This document shows, piece after piece, positions 32,761-41,539 of a stretch of DNA of 64,000 nucleotides (position 1 is the first letter of the stretch; every line of letters starts with the position of its first letter). Origin of the DNA: Candidatus Kaiserbacteria bacterium (lineage in GTDB: Bacteria; Patescibacteria; Paceibacteria; UBA9973; UBA2103); assembly GCA_016182485.1 (NCBI GenBank), contig JACPGH010000006.1, positions 62,001 to 126,000 of the forward strand. Reading direction: 5' to 3'. Under the pieces are notes generated by a model that saw nothing but the letters and a program-made list of their open reading frames with translations, did not search any database and was not told the DNA's origin. Both the position numbers and the translations under genes were made by a program.

Positions 32761-35538
32761 TTAATGGTTTACTCTTCCCACAACCGAGAGCGCCCGCACG
32801 AGCGCGAGCTTGGCGCCCGTCACGCCGGAGGCGTAACTCGAGTCGATGGCAGTTGTGAGCGAGGAGATAAGATTCTCAAGGATGGGAGTCGGGAATTGCT
32901 GCGCCCTGCGCGCGATGTCAGGATCGCAAGGGGTGCCGTCGATGCGCGCGCGATATGCGTCGTCTAATAGACAGGCGATCGACGTGAGCAAGTCCTCCGG
33001 CGCGCCGCCACCGCGCATATGCTGGCGAAGGCCCGAGAAGACCGCTTCCCTATCGCCTTCTAGAAGCGAGAGCGCGAAGCCTTTGAGAGATGCGGGGGCC
33101 GGGGCCGCGGGAGATGGCTCGGCCGCTTGCATGAGGGGCTCGACGCGCGGCTCCGGAGCAGGCTCCGCGTACGGGTCGCGCGTAAGGCCCTTGACGATAT
33201 CCTCTACCGTGAGGGCTCCGTCATTCGCGAACGATTTGAAGCCCTCGTAGGAGGAATATCCGCGGGAGGTCTCTGGCGTCTCCCTCGACGTAGAGATCGC
33301 GGCGGGAGCTGGAGCGGCGGTGGCGGTGGCGGTGGCGGTGGCGGGAACGACGAGTGGTCCGGGAGTGGTCATGATCATCTCTTTAACACGCTGAATGAAT
33401 TCCCGCATCTGGCGGTTCACGAACGGGGCGACGTGGAATAGCATCAGATACGCCGCCACGAGAGCCCAGCCGATGACCGCTAGCCAATACAGTGTTGTTC
33501 CCAGAGGGCCGAGATCGAGACCGGTGAAGGGGATCTGCGAGAGAAAGACGAAAGCCAAGGGCTGCTCTGCCGCCCGCGGAAGCGCGGAAACTACGACAGT
33601 CGGCGGCGGCGCAACCGGGGCGCTGGGCGCTCCTGCGCCTCCGCCTGGTTGGGAGAGACCGACCGCCGCAAAGCATGTGGCCGTCCGGCCGGATGCGTCT
33701 CTCGCGGTGCCGGTAAAGGTCGTGCCAGTCGTAATGGGTGGCGTGGTAGTCGAGCCGCTCTCCACCGGAAACACCGGGCCGATACCCCGGTCGATGGCAA
33801 ATGCGACCGCGCTTACTGTCGTCCAGAAGAGCCTGGACGTCCCTCCGACATTCACCGTGTCCGGAGAAGCGGAGAGCGTGCACGCTAGTGCCGGTATAAC
33901 GACTACGACTGCGGAGCAAGTCACCGAGCCGCCCCTGCCGGTTGCCGTTCCAGTAAATGTCGTAGTGGCCGTGGGAGAAACGGAAAGCGAGCCGGCCGCG
34001 ACCGGCGTAACCGAGCCTATTCCGTTGTCGAGGACGAAAGACGTCGCTTCTGTCGACGTCCAGGAGAGCGTAGAGGAAAGACCTCTTTGAATAGTCGCCG
34101 GGGCCGCCGTGAGCGTACAGGTAGGCACCGGGGGAGGCACGACCGATATGGCGGCGGAACAATTCACCGAACCGCCCGGACCGGTCGCTGTTCCCGTAAA
34201 CGTGACGTTGACCGTCGGAGAAACGGAAAGCGAGCCGGCCGCGACCGGCGTTACCGAGCCGATCCCGTTGTCGATGACGAACGACGTGGCATTTGTCGTT
34301 GCCCAAGAAAGGGTTGCCGAGGTCCCCGTCTCGATTGTTGTTGGAGCCGCCGTAAGCGTACAGGTAGGCGCCGGCGGAGGAGGGGGCGGCGGCGGCGGAG
34401 GCGGGGGTGGAGGAGGAGGGGGCGGCGGCGGAGGGGCGCCTCCATCCGCTTGTACTCCAGGACCAGCGGGTCCTACGCCTGCGTCTCCGCCGACGCCGCC
34501 GGCGTCCCCAGCATCTCCGCCGACACCGCCGGCGTCTCCCGCGTCTCCACCTGCGCCGCCACCGTCACCTCCGTCGCCTCCCGCACCTCCACCATCGCCC
34601 CCATCCCCGCCGGCACCACCGCCGTCACCGCCGTCACCTCCCGCACCACCGCCGTCGGTTCCGTAATATCTGATTTGAAATTGAATATGTTCTTTGTCGT
34701 CAGCGCCAACATGGCCCAATGGGATCGAGAATGTGTACACCTTATGCTGCCAGGAAACTTTGTCCGTATACGTGAAGGCGCTCTCCCCCCACGCGGTCTC
34801 GCTTCCGTTTATCATGAACGTCTTTACGCCACTATCCGTGACGATGCCGATCTCTGCCCAATCTCCTCCCTCGCCGATATCGAGCGTATTGTCGGATGTC
34901 CAGTCGAGCGTAATATAGAGATTCTTCTTGTCCGCGCTCACGTGCGCATATCTCACGGCGAACGGATGGCTAGAGACCGGGATCTCGGCGAAGGTATAAG
35001 TACGAGTATCGCCTATGGCGTAATCGAGGAATCCGTTCCTCGGCCATCGATAGGGCTCTCCTTTAAAATCTTCGGCTACGCCAGTGATCGTGAACGACGC
35101 TCCTTTGGCCTTCCATGCGAATTCCAGGCTGCGGTCGCGCGCTTCTATGACGTCATAATCCGCGCGCGCAAGCTTCTGTATCTGCACGCGGTCCCCCGTC
35201 GAGTCTCTCGCGGAAGCGGGAGCCAGTCCGTTCAACGCTACCGTGTCTAGATGCGCCGACTGCGTCCCTCCGTTGTGCGTTATCCGTATACGGTCGCTTG
35301 ACTCTCGCAGCGTGAAAGTTCTCGTAGCGTATCGATCCGGATGCGGGCGACCTGGAAAAGATTCGCTTGCCACGAATTCCCAAGAGCCGTTCACGTATGC
35401 CTCGATAGTAAATGAATCTGAATCCGCCTGCGCGCTCGGCGTTTGGAAAAGAGAATCGCCGGATAGCGTAAAACTGCCTCCGAGCGCAAGAAGCATAACT
35501 ATAACCATTCCTGTTGTATAAATATGCGTCCAGCGCAT
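32761..35538 (-). CDS. Large surface protein: Gly-Asp repeats, polyproline, Ig-like repeats
   Basis: The 925-aa product has a signal peptide, a beta-rich N-terminal domain (about 40-295), a Gly/Asp/Ala repeat region (about 298-370), a run of about 23 prolines, and three ~85-residue Ig-like repeats each starting CTL.A.P.T. A membrane helix (about 690-715) and a Pro/Ala-rich cytoplasmic tail ending in a helical domain follow. An adhesin or stalk-like protein is likely. The repeats resemble collagen-like spacers. Repeat length may vary between strains. Confidence 0.75.
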   Translation of the reverse strand: MRWTHIYTTGMVIVMLLALGGSFTLSGDSLFQTPSAQADSDSFTIEAYVNGSWEFVASESFPGRPHPDRYATRTFTLRESSDRIRITHNGGTQSAHLDTVALNGLAPASARDSTGDRVQIQKLARADYDVIEARDRSLEFAWKAKGASFTITGVAEDFKGEPYRWPRNGFLDYAIGDTRTYTFAEIPVSSHPFAVRYAHVSADKKNLYITLDWTSDNTLDIGEGGDWAEIGIVTDSGVKTFMINGSETAWGESAFTYTDKVSWQHKVYTFSIPLGHVGADDKEHIQFQIRYYGTDGGGAGGDGGDGGGAGGDGGDGGGAGGDGGDGGGAGGDAGDAGGVGGDAGDAGGVGGDAGVGPAGPGVQADGGAPPPPPPPPPPPPPPPPPPPPPAPTCTLTAAPTTIETGTSATLSWATTNATSFVIDNGIGSVTPVAAGSLSVSPTVNVTFTGTATGPGGSVNCSAAISVVPPPVPTCTLTAAPATIQRGLSSTLSWTSTEATSFVLDNGIGSVTPVAAGSLSVSPTATTTFTGTATGRGGSVTCSAVVVVIPALACTLSASPDTVNVGGTSRLFWTTVSAVAFAIDRGIGPVFPVESGSTTTPPITTGTTFTGTARDASGRTATCFAAVGLSQPGGGAGAPSAPVAPPPTVVVSALPRAAEQPLAFVFLSQIPFTGLDLGPLGTTLYWLAVIGWALVAAYLMLFHVAPFVNRQMREFIQRVKEMIMTTPGPLVVPATATATATAAPAPAAISTSRETPETSRGYSSYEGFKSFANDGALTVEDIVKGLTRDPYAEPAPEPRVEPLMQAAEPSPAAPAPASLKGFALSLLEGDREAVFSGLRQHMRGGGAPEDLLTSIACLLDDAYRARIDGTPCDPDIARRAQQFPTPILENLISSLTTAIDSSYASGVTGAKLALVRALSVVGRVNH

Positions 35539-35594
35539 AGTCAGTTCCTATTTCCGACGCACCTCGCAGAGATGCGCCGGAAAAGAGAACCGCC

Positions 35595-35624
35595 GGTGTG
35601 CCTAGCGAGCTCGCTAGGCACACC
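35595..35624. repeat. 30-bp perfect palindrome between two surface-protein genes
   Basis: GGTGTGCCTAGCGAG and its complement meet without a spacer. It lies 24 bp after the stop at 35648 and could act as a terminator or repeat element; no U run is present. Confidence 0.75.
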
Positions 35625-35647
35625 CAACGATCCGTACTGCGGCAGCG

Positions 35648-36901
35648 TTACGGCATGTCTTTCCGCCAGTATGCTGCCGCCGCGTGCTTAAGGCACCACA
35701 ACTTCCCTCCGGCCTTGCCCTCCCACTCGCGTGGCAGGACGCGGATGCGGCGTTCGCCCCCTGACTCAGCCGGCGATTGGAAGTAGCGGGGAAAGATAAT
35801 CTCGATTACCTGCCGCTTCTGACTATCTGACAGCGGAATTGTCGCGCGCCCATTTTGCAGGCTGAGTGTCCCGAGGTCCTGCGCGAGCTGGAGCGTTCCG
35901 GGGTGACGAAGGTATACACGTACATTCTCGTTGAACGGCGCACGTGTTTGCACTACTTTGTCGAGTTGGTCATACAGCGTTCGCGAAACAGCATCTCCCT
36001 CGTATGCTGCCAGGATACTCCCCCCATCGCTGTTACGGCCCTTTGCGACGTCGATAAGCGCCTTGACGCGATCGAGGAGCTCGGGATGCTTCTCGATATC
36101 GTCCATTAGAAACGCGTTGACGTCGAGACCGCTCACGATGGGGCAGTCTGCAGTTGAACCGGGCTCAGGCGAAGGGGCCGGACGCGCGACCTCGGCTGGC
36201 GGGGACGGAGGAGCTGGCGGAGGCGGCGTGTAGCGCTGCACCAGATCCATGGTGTAGGTCCTGACGCAGAGATTGTGGCAGACTGCCGGCTCATACAGTA
36301 CCGTACCGACGTTGCCCACTCGATGGTGAAACGCGTACGTTACCAGCGACTTCCCGTCCGCGTGAAGATAGACCGGATTCAGACGCTCGAGCGAGCCCGT
36401 ACTCGGCCTATACGTCACCTTCTCGACCTGCTTGTAGAGGCCGAACTGCATCCACGTGCAAGTGTCGCCGACGGCCATCGTCTTGCGGTAGATCTGGAGC
36501 GCGCTGGCGTCGATCTGCTCCCGCTCGATCTTGGCCGCAATTTCTCTCCATCCCGGGACTTGCGCGGCGGAGAGGACTGCCTGGACGTTCTCGATGTACA
36601 GACGACTCTTGTCATACCCGAGCCGGCGCGCTTCCGCGAGAACCTTATCCCGCTGCGCACCTCTCGGCAGATAGCCGTCGACCGTTGCGAGCGAGACGGT
36701 GACCTTGTTGCGCTCCACGAGTATCGATTCGCGAGCTACCCGGTCGATCGGCATTCGCGCGAGAGCGACGCTTGGGTCTCCGACGAACGGATTCCCGGCA
36801 ATGTCAGTCCACGCACGGCCGGAGACGGGAGTCTCCTGAGCGAGTGCAGGGCGGAAGGGCAGCAGTACTAGGAGCAGGACGAAGAGAACGAGTCTGTGCA
36901 C
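35648..36901 (-). CDS. Secreted protein of unknown function (417 aa)
   Basis: The GTG at 36901 follows AAAGGAGA and opens a signal peptide (hydrophobic core about residues 5-18, ending ALA). The mature protein has a helical region (about 60-140), a beta-rich region, a proline-rich linker (PPPPAPPSPPAE) and a C-terminal helical domain. Several cysteines are paired (DTCTW, VCHNLCV), suggesting disulfides outside the cell. No enzyme motif is recognised. The frame extends to 36976, but that part lies inside the upstream gene. Confidence 0.65.
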   Translation of the reverse strand: MHRLVLFVLLLVLLPFRPALAQETPVSGRAWTDIAGNPFVGDPSVALARMPIDRVARESILVERNKVTVSLATVDGYLPRGAQRDKVLAEARRLGYDKSRLYIENVQAVLSAAQVPGWREIAAKIEREQIDASALQIYRKTMAVGDTCTWMQFGLYKQVEKVTYRPSTGSLERLNPVYLHADGKSLVTYAFHHRVGNVGTVLYEPAVCHNLCVRTYTMDLVQRYTPPPPAPPSPPAEVARPAPSPEPGSTADCPIVSGLDVNAFLMDDIEKHPELLDRVKALIDVAKGRNSDGGSILAAYEGDAVSRTLYDQLDKVVQTRAPFNENVRVYLRHPGTLQLAQDLGTLSLQNGRATIPLSDSQKRQVIEIIFPRYFQSPAESGGERRIRVLPREWEGKAGGKLWCLKHAAAAYWRKDMP

Positions 36902-37175
36902 GGGACTCTCCTTTGGCGCTCTTTTTCGGCGCCAGTTTCTGTTCTGCGCAATTGCATGAACAGCTTGCCGAGACACTCGGCTGTGCAGCGGGTACTGCTG
37001 GAGCTTGCGGTTGTGCGGGTGCAGGCGGCGTTACAGCAGCCGTTACGACGGGCGGATGCCGCACATCCCACCACCGCATGAGTCCGCCGCCGGCGAGCAT
37101 GCCGAGCACGAACGCTCCGACGATTACCGCCAAAACCCCTTTCGAAATTCCGGCGAGAAATGCGCCTATACTCAT
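36804..37175 (-). CDS. Small membrane protein with Pro/Ala-rich tail (123 aa)
   Basis: The ATG at 37175 follows AGGAGG by 5 nt. A membrane segment (about residues 10-33) ends in GGGLMRWW, followed by a Pro/Ala-rich stretch and a CSCNC cysteine cluster. The last ~30 residues overlap the start of the secreted-protein gene by 98 bp and carry that gene's ribosome-binding site, so the two are linked. No family is recognised. Confidence 0.6.
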   Translation of the reverse strand: MSIGAFLAGISKGVLAVIVGAFVLGMLAGGGLMRWWDVRHPPVVTAAVTPPAPAQPQAPAVPAAQPSVSASCSCNCAEQKLAPKKSAKGESRAQTRSLRPAPSTAALPPCTRSGDSRLRPCVD

Positions 37176-37237
37176 CGCTACCTCCTGGGTCTAGTGGTGT
37201 TGGAAAGAGCAGTCCCTCCCGTCAATTCTCCATTGCG

Positions 37238-37283
37238 GAGAGACATGCGCCTTCTACCGTTACGTAGAAAGCGCGTGTCTCTC
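37238..37283. repeat. Inverted repeat overlapping the sortase stop
   Basis: Arms GAGAGACATGCGC.TTCTAC and GTAGAA.GCGCGTGTCTCTC surround about 5 nt. It spans the end of the sortase gene and could serve as terminator. Confidence 0.65.
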
Positions 37284-37913
37284 AACAAAATCGGCGACTA
37301 CTACAAATCGGTCTGTCTTCTTGGCGAACGAGTCGCACGTCGAGAGCGTAAGCACCTGGCCCGTCACTGAAAGAGGAATTACTCCGTCATTGGCGCTTTG
37401 TTTCGTAACGCTGCGCACTTTATATACATAGGCTACGCGAGATGAAGATACGGTTATAGTGTCTCCCGGCGCGAGTTTCTGGATATCGTTGAATGTCTTA
37501 TACGCCTGATTCCAGACTACCGGCAGGTAGCTCGAATGCCCGAAAAGAACTACATTGCCCGTTTCGCCCAACTTCGCGGACGTCGGATATCGGACCGCGC
37601 CGGAAAGGAGCGCCTTATCGAGCACTTCGATCTCCGTGGAAGCCGGATTAACCACTTGCGCGGACATGCCCAGGGCAGGAATTGCTATTCTGACTGGCAA
37701 CTCCGGAGAGGCGGGAACATCTGCTGTAACCCTTGCAGTGTCAGCAGTGTCTCGGGCGGCCGCCGGCGCCTCCGGCAAAAGGCCGAGACTACCGAGTATG
37801 ACACCGGTAGTGAAAAAGACAAGGAGAAAAAGGCCGAGAAAAGGCCATTTCCTCGCCCACACTTTCTGCCCCGCCCTGATCAGGCGGACGGCGACGCGTA
37901 CCAACGTCTTCAT
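37260..37913 (-). CDS. Sortase family transpeptidase
   Basis: This 217-aa protein has an N-terminal membrane helix (about residues 24-46) and a sortase domain with catalytic H126 (LFGHSSY), C193 (TLSTCD) and R202 (KKTDRF). Sortases join proteins with a C-terminal sorting signal to the cell wall or polymerise pilins. The subclass (D/E-like in size) is not certain. No clear LPxTG-type substrate is visible in this window. It is near several surface-protein genes. Confidence 0.92.
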   Translation of the reverse strand: MKTLVRVAVRLIRAGQKVWARKWPFLGLFLLVFFTTGVILGSLGLLPEAPAAARDTADTARVTADVPASPELPVRIAIPALGMSAQVVNPASTEIEVLDKALLSGAVRYPTSAKLGETGNVVLFGHSSYLPVVWNQAYKTFNDIQKLAPGDTITVSSSRVAYVYKVRSVTKQSANDGVIPLSVTGQVLTLSTCDSFAKKTDRFVVVADFVERHALST

Positions 37914-37990
37914 ATCGTCTTTTTCAGCAATACACTAATATAAAAGCACTGTCAATATTTGACAGTACAAGACTCTATGTTCTCAGTTGG

Positions 37991-38509
37991 TTATCTGGGC
38001 AGTTCCCTTTTCTCGACCTTAACGAGCTCCACTTCGAATACGAGCGTCGAATTGGCCGGAATCACATTCCCAATTGCCCGCTCGCCGTACGCAAGTCCTG
38101 GAGGTATGACCAGACGGCGCTTCCCTCCTTCTTTCATCCCGACGAGACCCTCGTCCCAGCCGCGGATAACCTGGCCGACTCCGAGCGCGAATGTGAATCC
38201 GGTATCGCCATGATCGGCAGACGCGTCGAAAACGCTCCCGTCGGTGAGCGCGCCGACGTAGTTCACTGTTACCGTATCTCCCGGAGCCGCAGCTGCTCCC
38301 GTACCGACGAGTTCATCTGTTATCTGCAGGTTGGTTGTGGACATAGGAAGGTTCTGTTGAGTGCTAGTGGCTTGCAATTGCGGGCTTTCGTCAAGCGGCG
38401 CCGCTTCCGTACCCGGCATGGGGAGCGGGAGAAGGCCCGGGAATAGGTAAAAGGACGCGACGACGGCTAGGGCGAGGGCGGCGGCGATTCCTGTGTGCGT
38501 TGGTTTCAT
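37991..38509 (-). CDS. Membrane-anchored FKBP-type peptidyl-prolyl isomerase
   Basis: An N-terminal helix (about residues 8-28) and a Ser/Thr linker precede one FKBP domain (about 60-170) with VTVNYVGALTDGSVFDAS, the IRGWDEGLVGMKEGGKR core and IPANSTLVFEVEL end. It would assist folding of exported proteins, matching the DsbA-like protein and sortase nearby. Residues that bind proline substrates (Y, D, W) are present. Confidence 0.94.
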   Translation of the reverse strand: MKPTHTGIAAALALAVVASFYLFPGLLPLPMPGTEAAPLDESPQLQATSTQQNLPMSTTNLQITDELVGTGAAAAPGDTVTVNYVGALTDGSVFDASADHGDTGFTFALGVGQVIRGWDEGLVGMKEGGKRRLVIPPGLAYGERAIGNVIPANSTLVFEVELVKVEKRELPR

Positions 38510-38527
38510 ATGTTGTGTGTAATGAAT

Positions 38528-38662
38528 TTATTTTAACACATCCTGATTTGGCAACCGTTCTACGAGTTTACGAATTTTTTCCCGCCACTCTTTCGGAGTG
38601 CGCTCGTCCGCTTTTTCAAGCGAGTCGGGCGACTCCGCTGGTTTGGGCGCTCGTTCGCTCAT
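38528..38662 (-). CDS. Small acidic/basic helical protein (44 aa)
   Basis: The ATG lies 2 bp after the stop of the ATPase gene (38665) on the same strand. The product is polar, with PAESPDSLEKADERTPKEW followed by a basic helix. It is likely co-translated with the ATPase gene. No family is recognised and the call rests on position and frame. Confidence 0.45.
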   Translation of the reverse strand: MSERAPKPAESPDSLEKADERTPKEWREKIRKLVERLPNQDVLK

Positions 38663-38664
38663 GG

Positions 38665-41460
38665 TCAATGGGAGAGATACCGCTCGCGGATCATCGTCTC
38701 TACGGTAGCACGGTCGCGCCCGTACGTTTGCGCAGAAAGGTGCACAAGCGCGTCGATTTGCTCCGGATTCCCTTTCTCCGGCGCCGGCGTCTTCAGGTCA
38801 AACGGTTTTTGCGGCACGCCGGCGGCGAGGATTTTCACATATGCGTTGAAATTTTCTATATTGACGAAATCCAGAGCTTCGAATACCGGCGCGAACTGCT
38901 TCGCGAAAAATTCGGCGTCCTCTTCGCCTACGCGGAAAACAGCCATATTGCCGACGTTGCCGAACACGGCATTGCGCGTCTTTTCGTCGATCTGATTCAG
39001 GAATTGGTGCGCCATGGCGAGCGCGAGCTTGTATTTGCGCGCCTCGGAGAGAATGCCGGGGATCGAATCGGTAGTTACGTTATGGAATTCGTCCATATAG
39101 AGATAGAACGGCGCATGCGCGGCGCGCGGAGAATCCGCGCGAGAGAGAGCCGCCATAAACAGTTTCCCTACAATTATGAGACCTATGAGATTTGCATTCT
39201 TCTCGCCCAAGCGGCCTTTCGAGAGGTTAATGAGAAGTATTTTCCTGGTGTCCATCACCTCGCGGAACTTGAATGAAGACTGCTGCTGTCCGACGATCGG
39301 CCGTATGAAGTCGTTCGCGGTGAAGTCATCGAACTTGTTCGTGATATACGGCACGATATTGGCGAGCGAAGCCTCCCCTTCCGCCTTCGTCGCTATCTCC
39401 TGCCAGAACTGATTGATGATCGGATTCATGCTCCTGCTCAGTTTCAGCCGGCGGAATTCGCTATTGGAGAGCACTCGCGCGATATCGAGTATCGTAGAGC
39501 CGCTCGTCGGGTCCTCGAGTACGAGCTGAGTCGCATTTCGGAAATATTGCTCGAACGCCGGGCCCATGCTCTCCGGCACATCTCCATAGAGCCGGCGGAA
39601 GATCATCAGGAGCTCGTTCACAATGAACGTCTTTTGTTCGGGCCGAGAGAGGTCGTACTCGAGAAAATTGAGACTGAAGGGGCGCGATAGGTCCGCCGGG
39701 TCGAAGTAGATCACATCCTGATAGCGCGCGGGCGGGACGGAGGCGAGGATATCGAGGATATCGGAGCCGTGCGGATCGATGAAGCAGCAGCCTTCGCCGT
39801 TCTTGATGTCCTGAATGATCATCGACTTCAAGAGGCCGGTCTTGCCGGTGCCGGTCTGACCTATGACATATAGGTGGCGCAGGCGGTCCTCGGCCGAAAG
39901 ATGGATGGGAGTCTCCACGCCTCGGTAGGTATTTTTCCCCAATAGAACCGCCCCGGCAGGCGCCTGCCCCGTTAGAAATCCGATTTCTAACGGGGCAGGC
40001 GCGTGCGTGAAGCGCGCCTGCTTCAAGTGCGGCGCCGATTCGAGACCGGCCGGCGGGAAATGATAGAGGCTCGTCAATTCGCGCAGCGATAACGGAAGGG
40101 CGGAGGGACTGGGGAGACGAAAAGAAAAATCCTCGCAAACCCCTTGCACATTGCGCGGGCCGGCCCGTTCGAACGTAAAGCGGTTCCCTTGCGTATTAGC
40201 GAATTGATTAAAGGCGGCTTCAAGCTCGCCGAGCGCTTGTTCGGCCTTGCGCTCGTTGCCAGAAGACACGACTAGCCGAATGGTCGTGCCGACGATCGGC
40301 GTCGCGATCTTCTTTTCGACCAGCTCGATGAAAGTCTTGTTCGCGTCTATTTGACGAGTTTCCGTCTGCTTGGCTTTTTCGACATCTTTCGGTTTGCTGG
40401 AAAAGAGCGCGCGCCCCATGTCGCGCGCAAAGGCCCCGAGCGCGGTCTCCGGCATCGAAAACGCGCTCGAATGCTTCTCGCCCTTGCGCAAGGCGTTAAG
40501 GATCTTTCGATAATGAGCTACGTGGCGCTCCCCGCGCGGCTCGACGATGATCTGAAGCGCGGCCCCCTCGCCGGTGTGCTCGATCTTGGCGAAGGCATTC
40601 GTTATAACGTTGATCGGGTCGTAATCGAACTCTGTGTACATAGTCAGCGGCAAGGCCGGATGCGCAGCGAGTTTCGCCGTAGCAGCGAGCGAAGTCCCGC
40701 CCTGAGCAAAGATATTGTAGTCGCGCGGCTCCAGAGTCAGATGGGCGTCCGGGAATATGCCGAGCAGTTGCTTTTCGAAGAGGTCGCGCTTCCCTCGCGG
40801 CACGGCCGCATAGAATTGGAGGTGCGGGCTATCGGCCGGGATCGCGAGCTCAAGCGCGAAATAGTTCGGTTCTGCTCCGGAAGCGTTTCCGATCGACAGC
40901 AGTCCCGCATATAACTGCTCCATGCTTGAGACAAGTTCTTTTAGCGGCTTGTTTCTGGTTTCTGGTTTCTGGTTGCTCGTTTCCGGCAGCGCGATCGCAT
41001 AGAGCTCCATTTTAAGAGCTCTGAAGCGGGGCGCTTTCTCATCCGTGTTCGGCACCTGCAAACCTTCGCCAACGTAGCGTACGAGATAGCGGTGGAAGTC
41101 ATCCGTCACGTGCGCGTCGTGGAGGCCTTCCATGACCGCCAGCGCGTTCTTGATCCCTTTCTCTTCGAGCGTTTTTTGTAGCGCCTGAATGGCCCCGTCG
41201 CTGCCGCCGAGCTCGAACTCGGCGCGCAGAGTTTCGGCCCTGCTCTTCTGCTCCGAGGCCGGCAGGCGATACTCTGGCGCGAGAATTTTTTCAGGCGCTG
41301 ACGTATGCTCATGGATCGTTTCGGATATGATCCGGACGCGTTCCGCTTCTGGCGCTTGGTCTGCCGCTCCTTGTCGGAGTTCCGCCTCTTTGCGCGCGAC
41401 TTGCTCGCGCAGATACGCGAGCTCCGCTTCCGGAGTGGTGAGTGGCGGCGTCGCTTCCAT
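38665..41460 (-). CDS. TraD/VirB4-like ATPase with type IV secretion coupling domain
   Basis: This ~931-aa protein has a coiled N-terminal part, a long middle domain, and a C-terminal RecA/FtsK-like ATPase: Walker A IGQTGTGKTG (about 534-542), Walker B FYLYMDEFHNV, and ARKYKLALAMAHQF. Such proteins are widespread in CPR genomes and are related to DNA-pumping coupling proteins; the cellular role is not established. Two repeats are in frame: SNQKPETRNKPLKE and the palindrome at 39961. I chose ATG at 41460; a TTG at 41505 is possible. Confidence 0.85.
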   Translation of the reverse strand: MEATPPLTTPEAELAYLREQVARKEAELRQGAADQAPEAERVRIISETIHEHTSAPEKILAPEYRLPASEQKSRAETLRAEFELGGSDGAIQALQKTLEEKGIKNALAVMEGLHDAHVTDDFHRYLVRYVGEGLQVPNTDEKAPRFRALKMELYAIALPETSNQKPETRNKPLKELVSSMEQLYAGLLSIGNASGAEPNYFALELAIPADSPHLQFYAAVPRGKRDLFEKQLLGIFPDAHLTLEPRDYNIFAQGGTSLAATAKLAAHPALPLTMYTEFDYDPINVITNAFAKIEHTGEGAALQIIVEPRGERHVAHYRKILNALRKGEKHSSAFSMPETALGAFARDMGRALFSSKPKDVEKAKQTETRQIDANKTFIELVEKKIATPIVGTTIRLVVSSGNERKAEQALGELEAAFNQFANTQGNRFTFERAGPRNVQGVCEDFSFRLPSPSALPLSLRELTSLYHFPPAGLESAPHLKQARFTHAPAPLEIGFLTGQAPAGAVLLGKNTYRGVETPIHLSAEDRLRHLYVIGQTGTGKTGLLKSMIIQDIKNGEGCCFIDPHGSDILDILASVPPARYQDVIYFDPADLSRPFSLNFLEYDLSRPEQKTFIVNELLMIFRRLYGDVPESMGPAFEQYFRNATQLVLEDPTSGSTILDIARVLSNSEFRRLKLSRSMNPIINQFWQEIATKAEGEASLANIVPYITNKFDDFTANDFIRPIVGQQQSSFKFREVMDTRKILLINLSKGRLGEKNANLIGLIIVGKLFMAALSRADSPRAAHAPFYLYMDEFHNVTTDSIPGILSEARKYKLALAMAHQFLNQIDEKTRNAVFGNVGNMAVFRVGEEDAEFFAKQFAPVFEALDFVNIENFNAYVKILAAGVPQKPFDLKTPAPEKGNPEQIDALVHLSAQTYGRDRATVETMIRERYLSH
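39961..40001. repeat. 41-bp palindrome inside the TraD/VirB4-like gene
   Basis: Arms CGCCTGCCCCGTTAGAAAT (19 bp) and complement around CCG. It encodes IGFLTGQAPAGAV and shares GCCCCGTTRGAAAT with 11049-11079. Confidence 0.9.
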
Positions 41461-41467
41461 TCTTTTT

Positions 41468-41531
41468 AGTATACCCCGCCGAATACTCGGGGAATTCTTT
41501 TTCAACTAACGATTTTCTGGCAGGGTATACT
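41468..41531. promoter_or_regulatory. Divergent -10 elements with nearly leaderless starts
   Basis: TATACT occurs on the minus strand (41468-41473) 7 bp before ATG 41460, and on the plus strand (41526-41531) 8 bp before ATG 41540. If used, both mRNAs would start within about 2 nt of the ATG. Neither gene has a Shine-Dalgarno sequence. Confidence 0.5.
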
Positions 41532-41539
41532 GTACCGAA

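Noticed and set aside
34440..34680. CRISPR-like periodic repeats
   Set aside because: The periodicity is the codon repeat of the Gly-Asp region in the surface protein; there are no unique spacers and no cas genes.
35648..37175. Prophage remnant
   Set aside because: No phage structural, integrase or lysis gene is recognisable; the two proteins have only a signal peptide or membrane helix and unknown domains.
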